Positions 53,876 to 63,257 of a stretch of DNA of 64,000 bases are shown here, one piece after another (position 1 is the first letter of the stretch; each line of letters begins with the position of its first letter). The notes under the pieces were generated by a model. That model was not told the origin of the DNA. It searched no databases and worked only from the letters and a program-made list of their open reading frames with translations. Position numbers and translations under genes: made by a program. Origin of the DNA: QHWT01 sp963755695 (GTDB lineage: Bacteria; Acidobacteriota; Vicinamibacteria; Vicinamibacterales; 2-12-FULL-66-21); contig CAVWLB010000008.1 of the NCBI GenBank assembly GCA_963755695.1, positions 1,240,001 to 1,304,000 of the forward strand, given 5' to 3'.

Positions 53876-54514
53876 TTAGCGCTTCAGCACGACACGCGCG
53901 GGGGCGCCGTCCGCGCCCGTGACGCGCAGCGGCAAGCAATACATCTCGTACTGCCCGGGTTCCGCATCCGAGAGATTCAGGCCTTCAATGATGACCACGT
54001 TATCCCCGAGCAGCGCGCGATGCGCCGGCGCCCCCGGCTTCTTGAACTGTTCCACCGAAAGATAGTCAACGCCCACGACCTTGATGCCTCGCGCAACGAG
54101 ATAGCGCGCCGCCCCTTCGGTGAGATAGGTGTAGTCCTGATGAAATCCGGCCGCCGAATTCCACAGCGCCGAATTCGGTGTGCGCAGCAGCACGCGCAAC
54201 TGTTCCCCCAGCCCCGCGCCGGACAGGTGCTCTTCAGTGATGCCGCCGCTCAGCGGCACGTCGACGACCTGTGCCGGACCAATCAGGAGGTCGAGGGCGA
54301 GCGCGTCGACGCCCGGCGCGTCGTCGAAGAAATGCCTTGGCGCGTCGACGTGGGTGCCGGTGTGTGTGCCCATCACCAGCCGGGACACGTTGGAGGATTC
54401 TCCGGCGGCAATGCGCTTGATCGGCTGCAGTTCGAACTCGGGATTGCCCGGGTAGGTGGCGATGCCCGGCTGGAGCGGAACGCTCACATCAACCAGGCGC
54501 GGCGCGCGCGGCAT
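53876..54514 (-). CDS. Cyclase family protein, kynurenine formamidase-like
   Basis: A 212-residue metal-dependent hydrolase. The signature GTHTGTHVDAPRHFFDDAPG gives the binuclear metal site, and the LVDVSVPLQPGIATYPGNP start is typical of cyclase family proteins (PF04199), including KynB, which hydrolyses N-formylkynurenine. A late DYLSVEQ region also fits. Whether this one acts on formylkynurenine or another amide or ester is not clear, because no tryptophan-degradation genes are nearby. It ends 10 bases upstream of the glgC start and may share its transcript. Confidence 0.85.
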   Translation of the reverse strand: MPRAPRLVDVSVPLQPGIATYPGNPEFELQPIKRIAAGESSNVSRLVMGTHTGTHVDAPRHFFDDAPGVDALALDLLIGPAQVVDVPLSGGITEEHLSGAGLGEQLRVLLRTPNSALWNSAAGFHQDYTYLTEGAARYLVARGIKVVGVDYLSVEQFKKPGAPAHRALLGDNVVIIEGLNLSDAEPGQYEMYCLPLRVTGADGAPARVVLKR

Positions 54515-54711
54515 AGACCGGCGATGATATCAGGTAGGCGGGTCGGTTACCCTTCGGTCCGGTGGCCGATGGCGCCGGGCCGGTGGTCAGATGCGGGTTT
54601 CCGGTGACTGGTTTTGCTTCCGCTTATTCGCCTAATTTCCCAGTTTTCGCACCGTTCCAAAGCCACGCATCAGGTCGGTGAACCGCATGGGGTTGACCGG
54701 CCGTCCCATTT

Positions 54712-54740
54712 TTGACTTGCAGCCCCCTCCCGCCTATGAT
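54712..54740 (+). promoter_or_regulatory. Strong sigma-70-type promoter
   Basis: TTGACT at 54712-54717 and TATGAT at 54735-54740 are separated by 17 bases, nearly consensus. Transcription would start near 54747 and leave a leader of about 53 bases before the ATG at 54800. The remaining part of the 285-base gap from 54515 shows no gene. Confidence 0.75.
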
Positions 54741-54799
54741 CGACAGGTTTAGGTAGGCGTTTCTTCGGAGGGGCCGGAGAGACCGGTCAGGGAGACAGG

Positions 54800-56011
54800 A
54801 TGTCGTTGTCACGGCATGGGCTGAGCAGGTGGGTTCTCGGTCTGGTGGTGACCCTCTCCTTGGGGATGCCCGCTTCGGCCGGCAGTCGGCAGGATCAGGG
54901 CAAGCCGGCAGACAAGAAGCCCGATTCGGCGCCTTCGGCGCCGTCGGCGGCTGACGCGCAGGAAATCCAGGGGCTCGTCCGCGTGGCGGATGCCGCGATG
55001 ACCGGACAGCAGGCGCCAGCCGACTTTCCCATCGAGTTCCAGAACGATTTCCTCAAAGCTCAGGGCGCGCGCGTCTGGGTTCCGATGACGCTGACGATCG
55101 ATCCGGCCAAGCTCTCGAATCCGGCCGGGGAGCCGATTGCGTTTTATTTGCGGGTGACGCCGCGCGGGATGACCACGCCTCCCCCTGCGCCGCCGCCGGC
55201 AGCCGCGGCGAACGACAAGGACAAGGACAAGGACAAGGACAAGAAGAAGGATAAGGACAAGGATAAGGATAAGGATAAGGATAAGGACAAGGGGAAAGAC
55301 AAGGACAAGGATGCCCCGCAGGCGGCGCCTTCGGCGACTCCGTCCCCTTATCCCTTCGAGGACGTGTCGTTTCCCGAAGTGAAGCCGCCGGCAACTGGTC
55401 AGCCGATCCGGATGCTGCGCGGGTTCGGTGTTCCCGCCGGCAGCTACGACGTCTATCTCGTGATGCGCGAACGGAACGCCCCGGCCGGCGCGACGCCGAA
55501 GACGTCGGTGCTGAAGCAACCGCTCGACGTCCCCGACTACAGCTCGGAATTTTCAACTAGCTCGGTGATCCTTGCCGAACGTGTCGAACAACTTCCATCG
55601 GCGGTCACTCCAGACACGCAAGCGGAACGTCCGTATGCGTTCGGCCAGACCGAACTGATAACGTCGCCGGAGAAGAAGTTCAAGAAGTCGCAGGAGCTGA
55701 TCGTCCTTCTGCAGATCTACAACCCCACGATCTCGCCCGAGAAGAAGTTCAGCGTGGAAGCGACCTATACCTTCTACACAATCGGCGCAGACGGCGAGAA
55801 GAGGTTCAACAGCACGCAGCCGCAGCCGTTCACCAACGATACGATGGGCCCCGGCTTCGATCCCTCGGCCAACGATCGCAGTATTCAGGCCGGACAGGGC
55901 ATCCCGCTGCAGAGTTTTCCGGAAGGGAAGTACCGGCTCGAGGTCAAGATTACCGACAAACTGAGTTCCAAGGTCCTGACCCAGACCGTGAATTTCTCGG
56001 TCACCCCGTGA
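54800..56011 (+). CDS. Secreted protein with a Lys-Asp repeat tract
   Basis: A 403-residue protein with a signal peptide (SRWVLGLVVTLSLGMPASAG). A mixed helical and beta region follows, with FPIEFQNDFLKAQGARVWVP, and then a Lys/Asp run of 33 codons. The C-terminal 200 residues have an immunoglobulin-like look (GFGVPAGSYDVYLVMRER, ELIVLLQIYNPTISPEKKFS, EGKYRLEVKITDKLSSKVL). The family is not recognised. The highly charged spacer separates two folded parts and may bind cations or cell-wall polymers. It is followed after 16 bases by the TonB-receptor-like gene, with a GGAGGAG ribosome site between, so they form an operon. Confidence 0.8.
   Translation: MSLSRHGLSRWVLGLVVTLSLGMPASAGSRQDQGKPADKKPDSAPSAPSAADAQEIQGLVRVADAAMTGQQAPADFPIEFQNDFLKAQGARVWVPMTLTIDPAKLSNPAGEPIAFYLRVTPRGMTTPPPAPPPAAAANDKDKDKDKDKKKDKDKDKDKDKDKDKGKDKDKDAPQAAPSATPSPYPFEDVSFPEVKPPATGQPIRMLRGFGVPAGSYDVYLVMRERNAPAGATPKTSVLKQPLDVPDYSSEFSTSSVILAERVEQLPSAVTPDTQAERPYAFGQTELITSPEKKFKKSQELIVLLQIYNPTISPEKKFSVEATYTFYTIGADGEKRFNSTQPQPFTNDTMGPGFDPSANDRSIQAGQGIPLQSFPEGKYRLEVKITDKLSSKVLTQTVNFSVTP
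55214..55312 (+). repeat. In-frame (AAGGAC)n minisatellite
   Basis: Ninety-nine bases made of AAGGAC, AAGGAT and a few AAGAAG and GGGAAA units encode alternating Lys-Asp. Units are multiples of three, so slippage would change length but not frame. Synonymous GAC/GAT variation shows that the tract is not newly expanded. Confidence 0.9.
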
Positions 56012-56027
56012 TGTTACGGAGGAGTCG

Positions 56028-57920
56028 ATGGGACGCCTGATGCGGGTCCTGACGGCGGTCGCAGCGGTCGGCACGGCACTCGTGACGACACCGGACGCGT
56101 CTGCCCAACAGGTCCCGCGGTTCACGGGCGTTCAGCTGGCGCGGCTCGGGCTGGGCAGCATCGAGGGAGTGGTGAGCGACGAGCGCGGTGGCCCGCTCGC
56201 CGGCGCGATGGTTTCTGCGCTCGGCGCCAAGAATGGGATGGCGGTCACCGATTCGCGCGGCCGGTTTTTGATCGACTCACTTCCGTCCGGCGTCTACATC
56301 GTCCGCGTACATCTTCCCGGGTTCGCCTCGTCACGCCGCGACTACGTCCGTGTCGGATCCGCTCCGTCGATCGTCGAATCGTTCTTCCTCCGTCGCGTCA
56401 ATCCGCAGCCCGATGCGACGGGTGAGGCGATCCCCTCACGGACGATCCTCACCGCGGGTGTCGATCTGCCGCAACCCGAAGCGACGCCCAGCCTCGCCGA
56501 TGACCATCCGCACGGCGAGACGGCATGGCGGCTCCGTCATCTGAAGCGCAGCGTGCTGAAGGATTCCGGCGAAGTCGTGGCGGGCGACGACACGGCGGCC
56601 GACGAGGATCTGCCCGAGCCCACGTCGTCGCTGTTCGGGCGCGCGTTCGATGGCGCGGCGAGCATTGCCTCGTCGCTCTTCAGCGACCTGCCGTTCTCCG
56701 GCGAGGTGAACCTGCTGACCACGTCCGCTTTCATGCCCGGTCAACTATTGTCGGGTGATTTCCTGCCGCGGGGTGTGGCCTACGTCTCGCTCGGCGCTCC
56801 GTTTGCCGGCGGTGAGTGGACCGCGCGTGCGTCGATGACCCAGTCGGACCTTTCATCATGGATCGTCGCCGGATCGTTCGCGTCGCACCACGCGAGCAGC
56901 CACGATTACGGCTTCGGCGTCTCGTACAGCACGCAGCAGTATCAGAGCGCCAGCCCGCTGTCGCTCGCGGCCGCGACCGACAACAGCCGCAACGTCGGCG
57001 AGATTTACGGCAGCGATCACTGGACGATCGCACCGGCGCTCGCGCTCGACTATGGGGCGCGTTACGCGCACTACGACTACCTGCGGGATCGATCCTTGAT
57101 GAGCCCGCACCTCGGAGTGACAGTCACGCCGTTCTCCAACACCCATCTGACCGCATCCATGTCGCAGTACATGCTGGCGCCTGGCGCCGAAGAATTCCTG
57201 TCGCCCGCGACGGTGGGTCCGTGGCTGCCCCCTGAACGTACGTTCGCGCCGCTCGACGGCGAGGAGTTCCGCGTCGAGCGCGCCCGCGTGCTCGATCTCG
57301 GCGTTGAACACCAGTTCGCCGCCGACCTGGTCATCGGTGTGCGGCGGTTCCAGCAGAGCGTCGACGATCAGCTCGTCACATTGTTTGGAGTACCGGTAGA
57401 CGGCGGACCCAAGTCGCCAGGCCACTACTACGTGGCCAACGCCGGCAACGTCGATGCGGAGGGCTGGGCGGTCCGCTTCAGCAGTGCGCCGACGCAACGC
57501 GTGCGCGGTTCGGTCGACTACACCATCACTCGAGCGCACTGGATTTCGCGCGGCGACATGGCTGCGATTTCCGTCTGGGCTCCCGAAGCGATTCGGCCGC
57601 AGACCGAAGACGTCCACGGCGTGACGACCTCGCTCGAAACCGAAATTCCCGAAACCGACACGCGCGTGTTCTTTCTCTACCGGCTGAATACGTCGATTGC
57701 GCACGGCGGAGACCCGACCCGCACCACCACCGACTCCCGGTTCGGGCTCCAGGTCAACCAGGCGCTGCCGTTCCTGCCTTTCGGCAGCACGCGATGGGAG
57801 GTACTCGTTGGCGTCCGGAATCTGTTCCGCGATCCCGCGGACGCCGGATCGGTCTACGACGAGCTCCTCGTCGTTCGCCCGCCCAAACGAGTCGTCGGCG
57901 GCGTGCTGGTAAAGTTCTGA
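56028..57920 (+). CDS. TonB-dependent-receptor-like outer membrane protein with N-terminal regulatory domain
   Basis: A 630-residue protein. A signal peptide (AVAAVGTALVTTPDASAQQ) is followed by a carboxypeptidase-regulatory-like domain (GSIEGVVSDERGGPLAGAMV, GRFLIDSLPSGVYIVRVHLP). The rest alternates short beta strands as in the C-terminal barrel of TonB-dependent receptors (VLDLGVEHQFAADLVIGVRR, SRFGLQVNQALPFLPFG, LVGVRNLFRDPADAGS near the end). The plug-domain signature is weak or absent, so it may be a reduced, plug-less barrel. The two genes together look like a surface-exposed assembly. Transcription follows the strong promoter at 54712. Confidence 0.75.
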   Translation: MGRLMRVLTAVAAVGTALVTTPDASAQQVPRFTGVQLARLGLGSIEGVVSDERGGPLAGAMVSALGAKNGMAVTDSRGRFLIDSLPSGVYIVRVHLPGFASSRRDYVRVGSAPSIVESFFLRRVNPQPDATGEAIPSRTILTAGVDLPQPEATPSLADDHPHGETAWRLRHLKRSVLKDSGEVVAGDDTAADEDLPEPTSSLFGRAFDGAASIASSLFSDLPFSGEVNLLTTSAFMPGQLLSGDFLPRGVAYVSLGAPFAGGEWTARASMTQSDLSSWIVAGSFASHHASSHDYGFGVSYSTQQYQSASPLSLAAATDNSRNVGEIYGSDHWTIAPALALDYGARYAHYDYLRDRSLMSPHLGVTVTPFSNTHLTASMSQYMLAPGAEEFLSPATVGPWLPPERTFAPLDGEEFRVERARVLDLGVEHQFAADLVIGVRRFQQSVDDQLVTLFGVPVDGGPKSPGHYYVANAGNVDAEGWAVRFSSAPTQRVRGSVDYTITRAHWISRGDMAAISVWAPEAIRPQTEDVHGVTTSLETEIPETDTRVFFLYRLNTSIAHGGDPTRTTTDSRFGLQVNQALPFLPFGSTRWEVLVGVRNLFRDPADAGSVYDELLVVRPPKRVVGGVLVKF

Positions 57921-58099
57921 CCTTTCTAGGTTCAGCCACTCCAACTTCTTGAATCGATCGTTCGGGGGCTTGGAAGTAGCGACCGGGTGCGGCCGCTCGG
58001 CGGCAGCTAAATGGCTGAAAAACAGTGGGTTGTAGTGCTGCGAGGGCATGCGATACGGGGAATGCCCTTTGCTACGTCAGCTGGATACAACTGGTACTC

Positions 58100-60976
58100 A
58101 TGATCCGACCTCCTGACAGTCGCATTCGGGTTCCGTGGATGGCGCAAGCCGCCATCGTCGTGGCCTTGCTCTGCCTGGCGGTTGCGAACATCGCCCAGCG
58201 CGCGATGTGGTCGGAAGTGGAAGACGGCGTGCTGTGGCGAGAGGCCGCCGGCGACGTGGTCGCGCAGGAAATTGCCGCGGGCAGCGCCGCTGCGAAAGCA
58301 GGCCTGAAGGCCGGCGACGTCCTCCTGGCGATCGAAGGGCAGCCGGTTGGCGGTGTCGAAGACGTCATTGCGGCCCAACATGCCAGCCGCGAGGGCCGAG
58401 CCGTCGAGTACACGCTGCTCCGTATGAACACCCGGCAGCAGCTCAGCCTGAGGGTCGAGCCGATCCCCTCCAGCCCGCGTGCCCTCTATTACATGCTCGC
58501 GACGGTGGGCATCTTCTCTCTGATGGTGGGCGCATCGGTCCGATTGCGCCGGCCCGATCATCAGGCGACCCTGCATTTCTTCTGGTTGACGGTCGCGTTT
58601 TTCGGCGTGCTGGCGTTTTCGTTCACCGGCCGGCTCAATCCGCTCGACTGGACGTTCTACTGGGGGGACCTCGCCGCCCAGTTGTTGCTGCCGCCGCTGT
58701 TCCTGCACTTCGCGCTCGTCTTCCCTGATCGCCCGGATGCGTGGGTCCGGAGCGACGCCGGGCGCACGCTCGTGCCGGCGATGTATCTCCCGGCCCTGCT
58801 GTTTGGCGGCGCTTCGGTGGCGGCCGTGATCAACGGCGGACAACACGGCGACGTATTGACGCGCGTGCTGTCATTGCTCGATCGCGCGCAGCTCGTGTAT
58901 CTGGCGATCAGCTTGATTGCTGGCCTGGCCATCATGGTGCGCGCGCTGCGGCGCGTGCGCTCGGTGACGGCGCGGCGTCAGCTCCGGTGGATCGTGTGGG
59001 GCACGGCGCTCGGATCCGTCCCGTTCGTTGCCGGATACGCGATTCCATGGGGACTGGGCCTCCAGCCGCTGCACGGCTTCGAGGCCACGGCGTTACTGCT
59101 TGGGTTGATTCCGCTGGCCTTCGCCTCCGCGATCGTGCGGTACCGCTTGATGGACGTCGAAGTCATCATCAAGCGTGGTCTCGTCTACGCGGCGGCGCTG
59201 GCCGCGATTGCGGCGATGTATGCGGTGCTGCTGAACATCGCCGGGGCGATTTTCTTCAAGGATGCCGACCAGCGAAACCCGGTCATCGCGATGCTCGCGA
59301 CGCTCGTCGTGGTGCTGCTTTCGCGGCCGGTGAAGAATGCGATCCAGACCGGTCTCGATCGCGTGTACTACCGCGACCGGTACGATTACCGGCGCGCGCT
59401 GGTCGGGTTTGCGCGCGACCTGAACAGCGATCTCGACCTGTTGCGATTGAGCGAGCGTCTCGTTCACCGGGTCACCGAGACGCTGGTGGTCGATCGCATG
59501 GCGCTGATGCTGGCCCCGGTTTCGCTGTCGCCTGAGGATGGGGATTTCGTCACCATTGCGCACTCGGGCTTCACGGAACAGCCGCCGCGGCTCTCGCGTG
59601 GTTCGGAAGTGGGGACCCGCCTCATTGCCGGACATATGCTCGCGCTCGACGACAACCTCGCTTCGCGGCGGCTGGATGGCCGTGAGGTGGATTTCTGGCG
59701 CGATGCCGGGATCCATTACTTCGTGCCGTGCGTCTCGAAGGAAGGGGCCATTGCCGTCATGGCACTCGGCCGCAAGGCGAGCGCCGAGCCGTTGAGCAGC
59801 GAGGACATGGCGCTTCTCTCGGCGGTTGCGGCGCAGGCGGCCACCGCCCTGGAGAACGGCCGGCTCTATCGCCAGCTGCGGACCAAGGCGGACGAAGTCG
59901 AGCGCATGCGGCAGTTCAGCGAGAACATCGTCGAATCGCTGAACGACGGTCTGGCGGTCCTCGATCGCAATGGCCGCGTGGTGCGGTGGAACCGGCGATT
60001 CGAAGAGCTTTATGGGGTCCGTCACGAGGACGCGGTCGGCCGGCTCCTCGACGATCTGTTCGATGCCGCGGTCGTCGGGATGATTCGCTCGACCTCGGAA
60101 GACGCGCCTGAGGGAGTGGCCTACTACCGGGTGCCGCTCGCCACGCGACACGACCCGGTGCGGCGACTGCTGGTGAACATCGCCGCGACGCCACTGCGCG
60201 ACGCCAACGGCAAGATCGCCGGCACGATCGTGATTGCCGAAGACATCTCGAGCCGGGTTCAGCTCGAGGAGCAGCTGCAAATCTCGGAAAAGATGGCGTC
60301 GATTGGCTTGCTCGCCGCCGGTGTGGCGCACGAAGTGAACACGCCGCTCACCGGGATTTCGAGCTTTACGCAGATGCTGCTCGAAGGGGCCGCCGAGGAC
60401 GATCCGAAGACCAAGGTGCTCGAGAAGATCGAGCGGCAGACCTTCCGCGCGGCCAAGATCGTCAATGGTCTGCTGAACCTGGCGCGGCCCGCGCAGGTGG
60501 ACAGCGGCCCTTGTGACATCAACGCAGTCATCAACGACGTGCTGTCGCTGCTCGAACATCAGTTCCGCACCGGCCGGATCCAGGTGCGCAAGGAATTCGC
60601 GCCAGTTGGACCACGGGTCCAGGGCGCAGAGTACAAGCTCCAGCAGGTGTTCCTGAACCTGCTGTTGAACGCGCGCGACGCGATGCCCAAGGGCGGTTGG
60701 CTGACAATCGTCACGCGGATGGACGTCGACGCGGCGGTGGTCGAAGTCGCCGACACCGGCTCGGGCATTTCCGCCGAGCAGCTGTCGCGGATTTACGATC
60801 CGTTCTTCACCACCAAGGCGATTGGGAAGGGCACCGGGCTCGGCTTGTCGATCACCTACGGGATCGTGCAGGAGCACGGCGGCACCATCACCTGCGAGAG
60901 TGCAATCGGACAAGGTACGCGCTTCACGTTGCGGTTCCCCTTGGCGGTGCCGGCCGCCCGGGTCCATCAGGCCTGA
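58100..60976 (+). CDS. PDZ-domain sensor histidine kinase
   Basis: A 958-residue kinase from ATG 58100 (MIRPPDSRIRVPWMAQ). A first membrane helix is followed by a PDZ domain (IAAGSAAAKAGLKAGDVLLA), then about eight membrane helices up to residue 430. Next come a GAF-type domain (LVHRVTETLVVDRMALMLAP), a PAS domain (IVESLNDGLAVLDRNGRVVR), HisKA with the phosphorylated His in AAGVAHEVNTPLTGISS, and an ATPase domain with DTGSGIS and GKGTGLGLSITYG. Architecture resembles PrsK-type kinases but with an added PDZ. An NtrC-type regulator follows, so it should drive sigma-54 genes. Confidence 0.93.
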   Translation: MIRPPDSRIRVPWMAQAAIVVALLCLAVANIAQRAMWSEVEDGVLWREAAGDVVAQEIAAGSAAAKAGLKAGDVLLAIEGQPVGGVEDVIAAQHASREGRAVEYTLLRMNTRQQLSLRVEPIPSSPRALYYMLATVGIFSLMVGASVRLRRPDHQATLHFFWLTVAFFGVLAFSFTGRLNPLDWTFYWGDLAAQLLLPPLFLHFALVFPDRPDAWVRSDAGRTLVPAMYLPALLFGGASVAAVINGGQHGDVLTRVLSLLDRAQLVYLAISLIAGLAIMVRALRRVRSVTARRQLRWIVWGTALGSVPFVAGYAIPWGLGLQPLHGFEATALLLGLIPLAFASAIVRYRLMDVEVIIKRGLVYAAALAAIAAMYAVLLNIAGAIFFKDADQRNPVIAMLATLVVVLLSRPVKNAIQTGLDRVYYRDRYDYRRALVGFARDLNSDLDLLRLSERLVHRVTETLVVDRMALMLAPVSLSPEDGDFVTIAHSGFTEQPPRLSRGSEVGTRLIAGHMLALDDNLASRRLDGREVDFWRDAGIHYFVPCVSKEGAIAVMALGRKASAEPLSSEDMALLSAVAAQAATALENGRLYRQLRTKADEVERMRQFSENIVESLNDGLAVLDRNGRVVRWNRRFEELYGVRHEDAVGRLLDDLFDAAVVGMIRSTSEDAPEGVAYYRVPLATRHDPVRRLLVNIAATPLRDANGKIAGTIVIAEDISSRVQLEEQLQISEKMASIGLLAAGVAHEVNTPLTGISSFTQMLLEGAAEDDPKTKVLEKIERQTFRAAKIVNGLLNLARPAQVDSGPCDINAVINDVLSLLEHQFRTGRIQVRKEFAPVGPRVQGAEYKLQQVFLNLLLNARDAMPKGGWLTIVTRMDVDAAVVEVADTGSGISAEQLSRIYDPFFTTKAIGKGTGLGLSITYGIVQEHGGTITCESAIGQGTRFTLRFPLAVPAARVHQA

Positions 60977-60983
60977 CCTTGTA

Positions 60984-61005
60984 GGGCGGGTCCTTGGGCC
61001 CGCCG
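60984..61005. repeat. GGGCGGG-CCCGCC hairpin unit
   Basis: GGCGGG and CCCGCC flank an eight-base loop just after the kinase stop. This TAGGGCGGGTCCTTGG-type unit looks like a dispersed repeat, but only one copy is in the window. There is no T-run. Confidence 0.5.
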
Positions 61006-61051
61006 GTGTCCGGGTTAACGTCCGGGCTTACGAGCCTCCGGCGCGAGGACT

Positions 61052-62511
61052 ATGAACAATTCCATTCTGGTCATCGACGACGAGGAGATCATGCGTGAGA
61101 TCCTCGAAGCGTTGTTGACCCGCGAGGGCTATCAGGTTCGACTGGTATCAACTGCCGCCGAAGGGCTCGACCTTGCTCGCGCGATGCCGTTCGATGCGGC
61201 CATCGTCGATGTCATGCTCCCCGGAATGGACGGCATCGGCGCGCTCGACGAACTGAAGAAAATCGACGACGACCTGCCGGTGTTGATGATCACCGCGTTC
61301 GCCTCGGTCGAGAACGCGATTGCCGCGATGAAGCGCGGCGCTTACGACTACATCACCAAGCCGTTCAAGAACGACGAGGTGCTCGTCGTCCTCAGAAACG
61401 CGCTGGCCCAGCGCCGGCTGGTCGCCGAGAACAAGGCCCTACGTCAGAACCTGCAGGCGCACGCCAATCATTTTGGCGAGATCATCGGCCGCAGCCCGCG
61501 AATGCGGCAGGTGTTCGATCTGATCATCCAGGCGGCCCCGAGCCGAACCACCATCCTGATCAACGGCGAGAGCGGTACCGGAAAGGAGCTCGTGGCGCGC
61601 GCGCTCCACCAGAACTCCTCGCGCGCCGACCGCGCATTCATCACCGTCAACTCCGGCAACCTTCCCCCGGATCTTCTCGAGTCGAACCTGTTCGGACACG
61701 TGAAGGGGGCCTTTACCGGCGCGGTGTATCCGAAGAAGGGGTTGTTCGAGCTCGCCGACAAGGGCACGATCTTCTTCGACGAGATCGGCAACATCCCGGT
61801 CGAGACCCAGGCGAAGCTGCTGCGCGTGATTCAGGAGCGCGAGTTCATGCGCCTCGGCGGCGTCGAAACCATCAAGGTCGACGTCAGAATCGTGGCGGCG
61901 ACCAACGTCGACTTGCGCCACATGGTCGACGAGGGCAAGTTCCGCGAGGACCTTTACTATCGGCTGCACGTGATTGCCGTCGACCTGCCGCGGTTGCGCG
62001 ATCGCAAGGACGACATCCCGCTTCTGGTGCAGCACTTCCTCGACAAGTACGGGGAGGAGAACGGCAAGGCTGGCCTCGAAATCTCACCTGAAACGCTCGA
62101 CATGCTCTTCGAATACGACTGGCCAGGCAACGTACGCGAGCTGGAGAACGTCATCGAGCGGGCGGTGGTGCTCTCGACGAACTCGCGCATCGATGTCGAC
62201 CTGGTTCCGGACCACGTACGAAGCAGCAAGCGGTTTCAGATGCCGCAGTTCGTGGTCCCCCCGAAGGAATCTCGTTTCGGGACGTAATCACCGACTTCGA
62301 GAAGCGCCTGATCGAGTCCACGCTCGAAGCGGCGGGTGGCGTGCAAAAGCGCGCCGCCGAGCTCCTTCACATCAAGCCGACGACGCTGAACGAGATGATC
62401 AAACGCCACGACATCCGTCCGCGCCGGAAGAAGGCGGCAAATGGCACCGCCGCGCGCCCGGGCGGCGATGTCGAAGACGATGAAGAGGTCGTCGGGGCGG
62501 ATCGGAACTAA
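61052..62511 (+). CDS. NtrC-family sigma-54 response regulator (frameshift before the HTH)
   Basis: Reconstructed at about 486 residues. The receiver has D53 in AIVDVMLPG and the AAA+ domain has Walker A GESGTGKE (172-179), the sigma-54 contact loop GAFTGA (219-224), Walker B FFDEIGN and the arginine-finger region FREDLYYRLHV. The printed frame stops at 62287 after PPKESRFGT. One more C in the C6 run near 62264 gives PPEGISFRDVITDFEKRLIE and a Fis-type HTH (AAELLHIKPTTLNEMIKR). The C-terminal DNA-binding domain is thus only a base away. It is the partner of the upstream kinase. Confidence 0.93.
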
Positions 62512-62561
62512 GGCTTTACCCGCTCGGTTCGCCACCGACTGTAGCGGCGCGCCTCGTTGAT

Positions 62562-63257
62562 ATGCATGCCATGCGGCTGCTGGTCCTCGGTCCCACTGGT
62601 GTTGTCGGCGCGGAGGTCGTGCGCGAAGCACTGCAGGACGGCCGATTCAGCCGGGTGATGGCGATCAGCCGGCGCGCGCTCGCCGTCACGCATCCCCGGC
62701 TCGAGACCCTCCTCCACGCCGACTTCAACGATTTCACCGACCTGCGATCTCGCTTGATCGAAGTCGACGCCGCGATCTGCGCGCTCGGCATGGCGTGGCC
62801 CCAGGCGAAGAGCGAGGCTCAGTACCGCGCCGTCACCAAGGAATATGTGATGGCACTGGCGCGTACGCTGAAGGACTCGAACCACGAGGTCAGGTTTTGC
62901 TTCGTGAGCGGCCACGGCGCGTCCTCAACCAGCTCACAGACCTGGGCGCGCATCAAGGCGGAGACCGAAGACGCGCTGCGCGACACCTTCGGATCGCGGC
63001 TCGTCGTGTTCCGTCCCGGCTACATCAATCCGGTCCACGGGCGAGAGAGCCGCTACTGGGGCGACACCGTGATGCGTCCCTTCATGCCGTTTCGCGGGCT
63101 GATGCGCCGCTACATCACCGACAGCGAAACCGTTGCCCGCGCGCTCTTGCACGCGGCGCTCGGTGCAACGATCAACAGTCCTGCCGGAAACTTCGAGATT
63201 GAAGCGGCGTCGACGGCGTACGTAGCGTCGCGGGTGGATGCCGTGCCGTCGGCCTAG
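62562..63257 (+). CDS. NAD(P)-binding epimerase/reductase-like protein
   Basis: A 231-residue Rossmann protein with the glycine motif LGPTGVVGAEVV and a VSGHGASS segment in place of the standard SDR active-site serine region. It resembles atypical NAD(P)-binding proteins such as TIP30/HTATIP2-like and YwnB-like proteins, of mostly unknown function. A Tyr-x3-Lys pair is not obvious, so catalysis may differ from classical SDRs. The start may be ATG 62562 or ATG 62571. The convergent glycosyltransferase overlaps its stop by four bases. Confidence 0.82.
   Translation: MHAMRLLVLGPTGVVGAEVVREALQDGRFSRVMAISRRALAVTHPRLETLLHADFNDFTDLRSRLIEVDAAICALGMAWPQAKSEAQYRAVTKEYVMALARTLKDSNHEVRFCFVSGHGASSTSSQTWARIKAETEDALRDTFGSRLVVFRPGYINPVHGRESRYWGDTVMRPFMPFRGLMRRYITDSETVARALLHAALGATINSPAGNFEIEAASTAYVASRVDAVPSA

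Noticed and set aside
58040..58078. sigma-54 promoter before the PDZ kinase
   Set aside because: A GGGCAT/ATGCCC inverted repeat lies here, but the GG and GC pairs are not at the -24/-12 spacing.
59093..60967. Long open frame on the minus strand opposite the PDZ kinase
   Set aside because: It is antisense to a well-supported kinase in GC-rich DNA, has no recognisable motif and no good start site.
62562..63257. Classical SDR enzyme at 62.6 kb
   Set aside because: The glycine motif fits, but the Tyr-x3-Lys pair is not clear, so it was called a NAD(P)-binding protein only.
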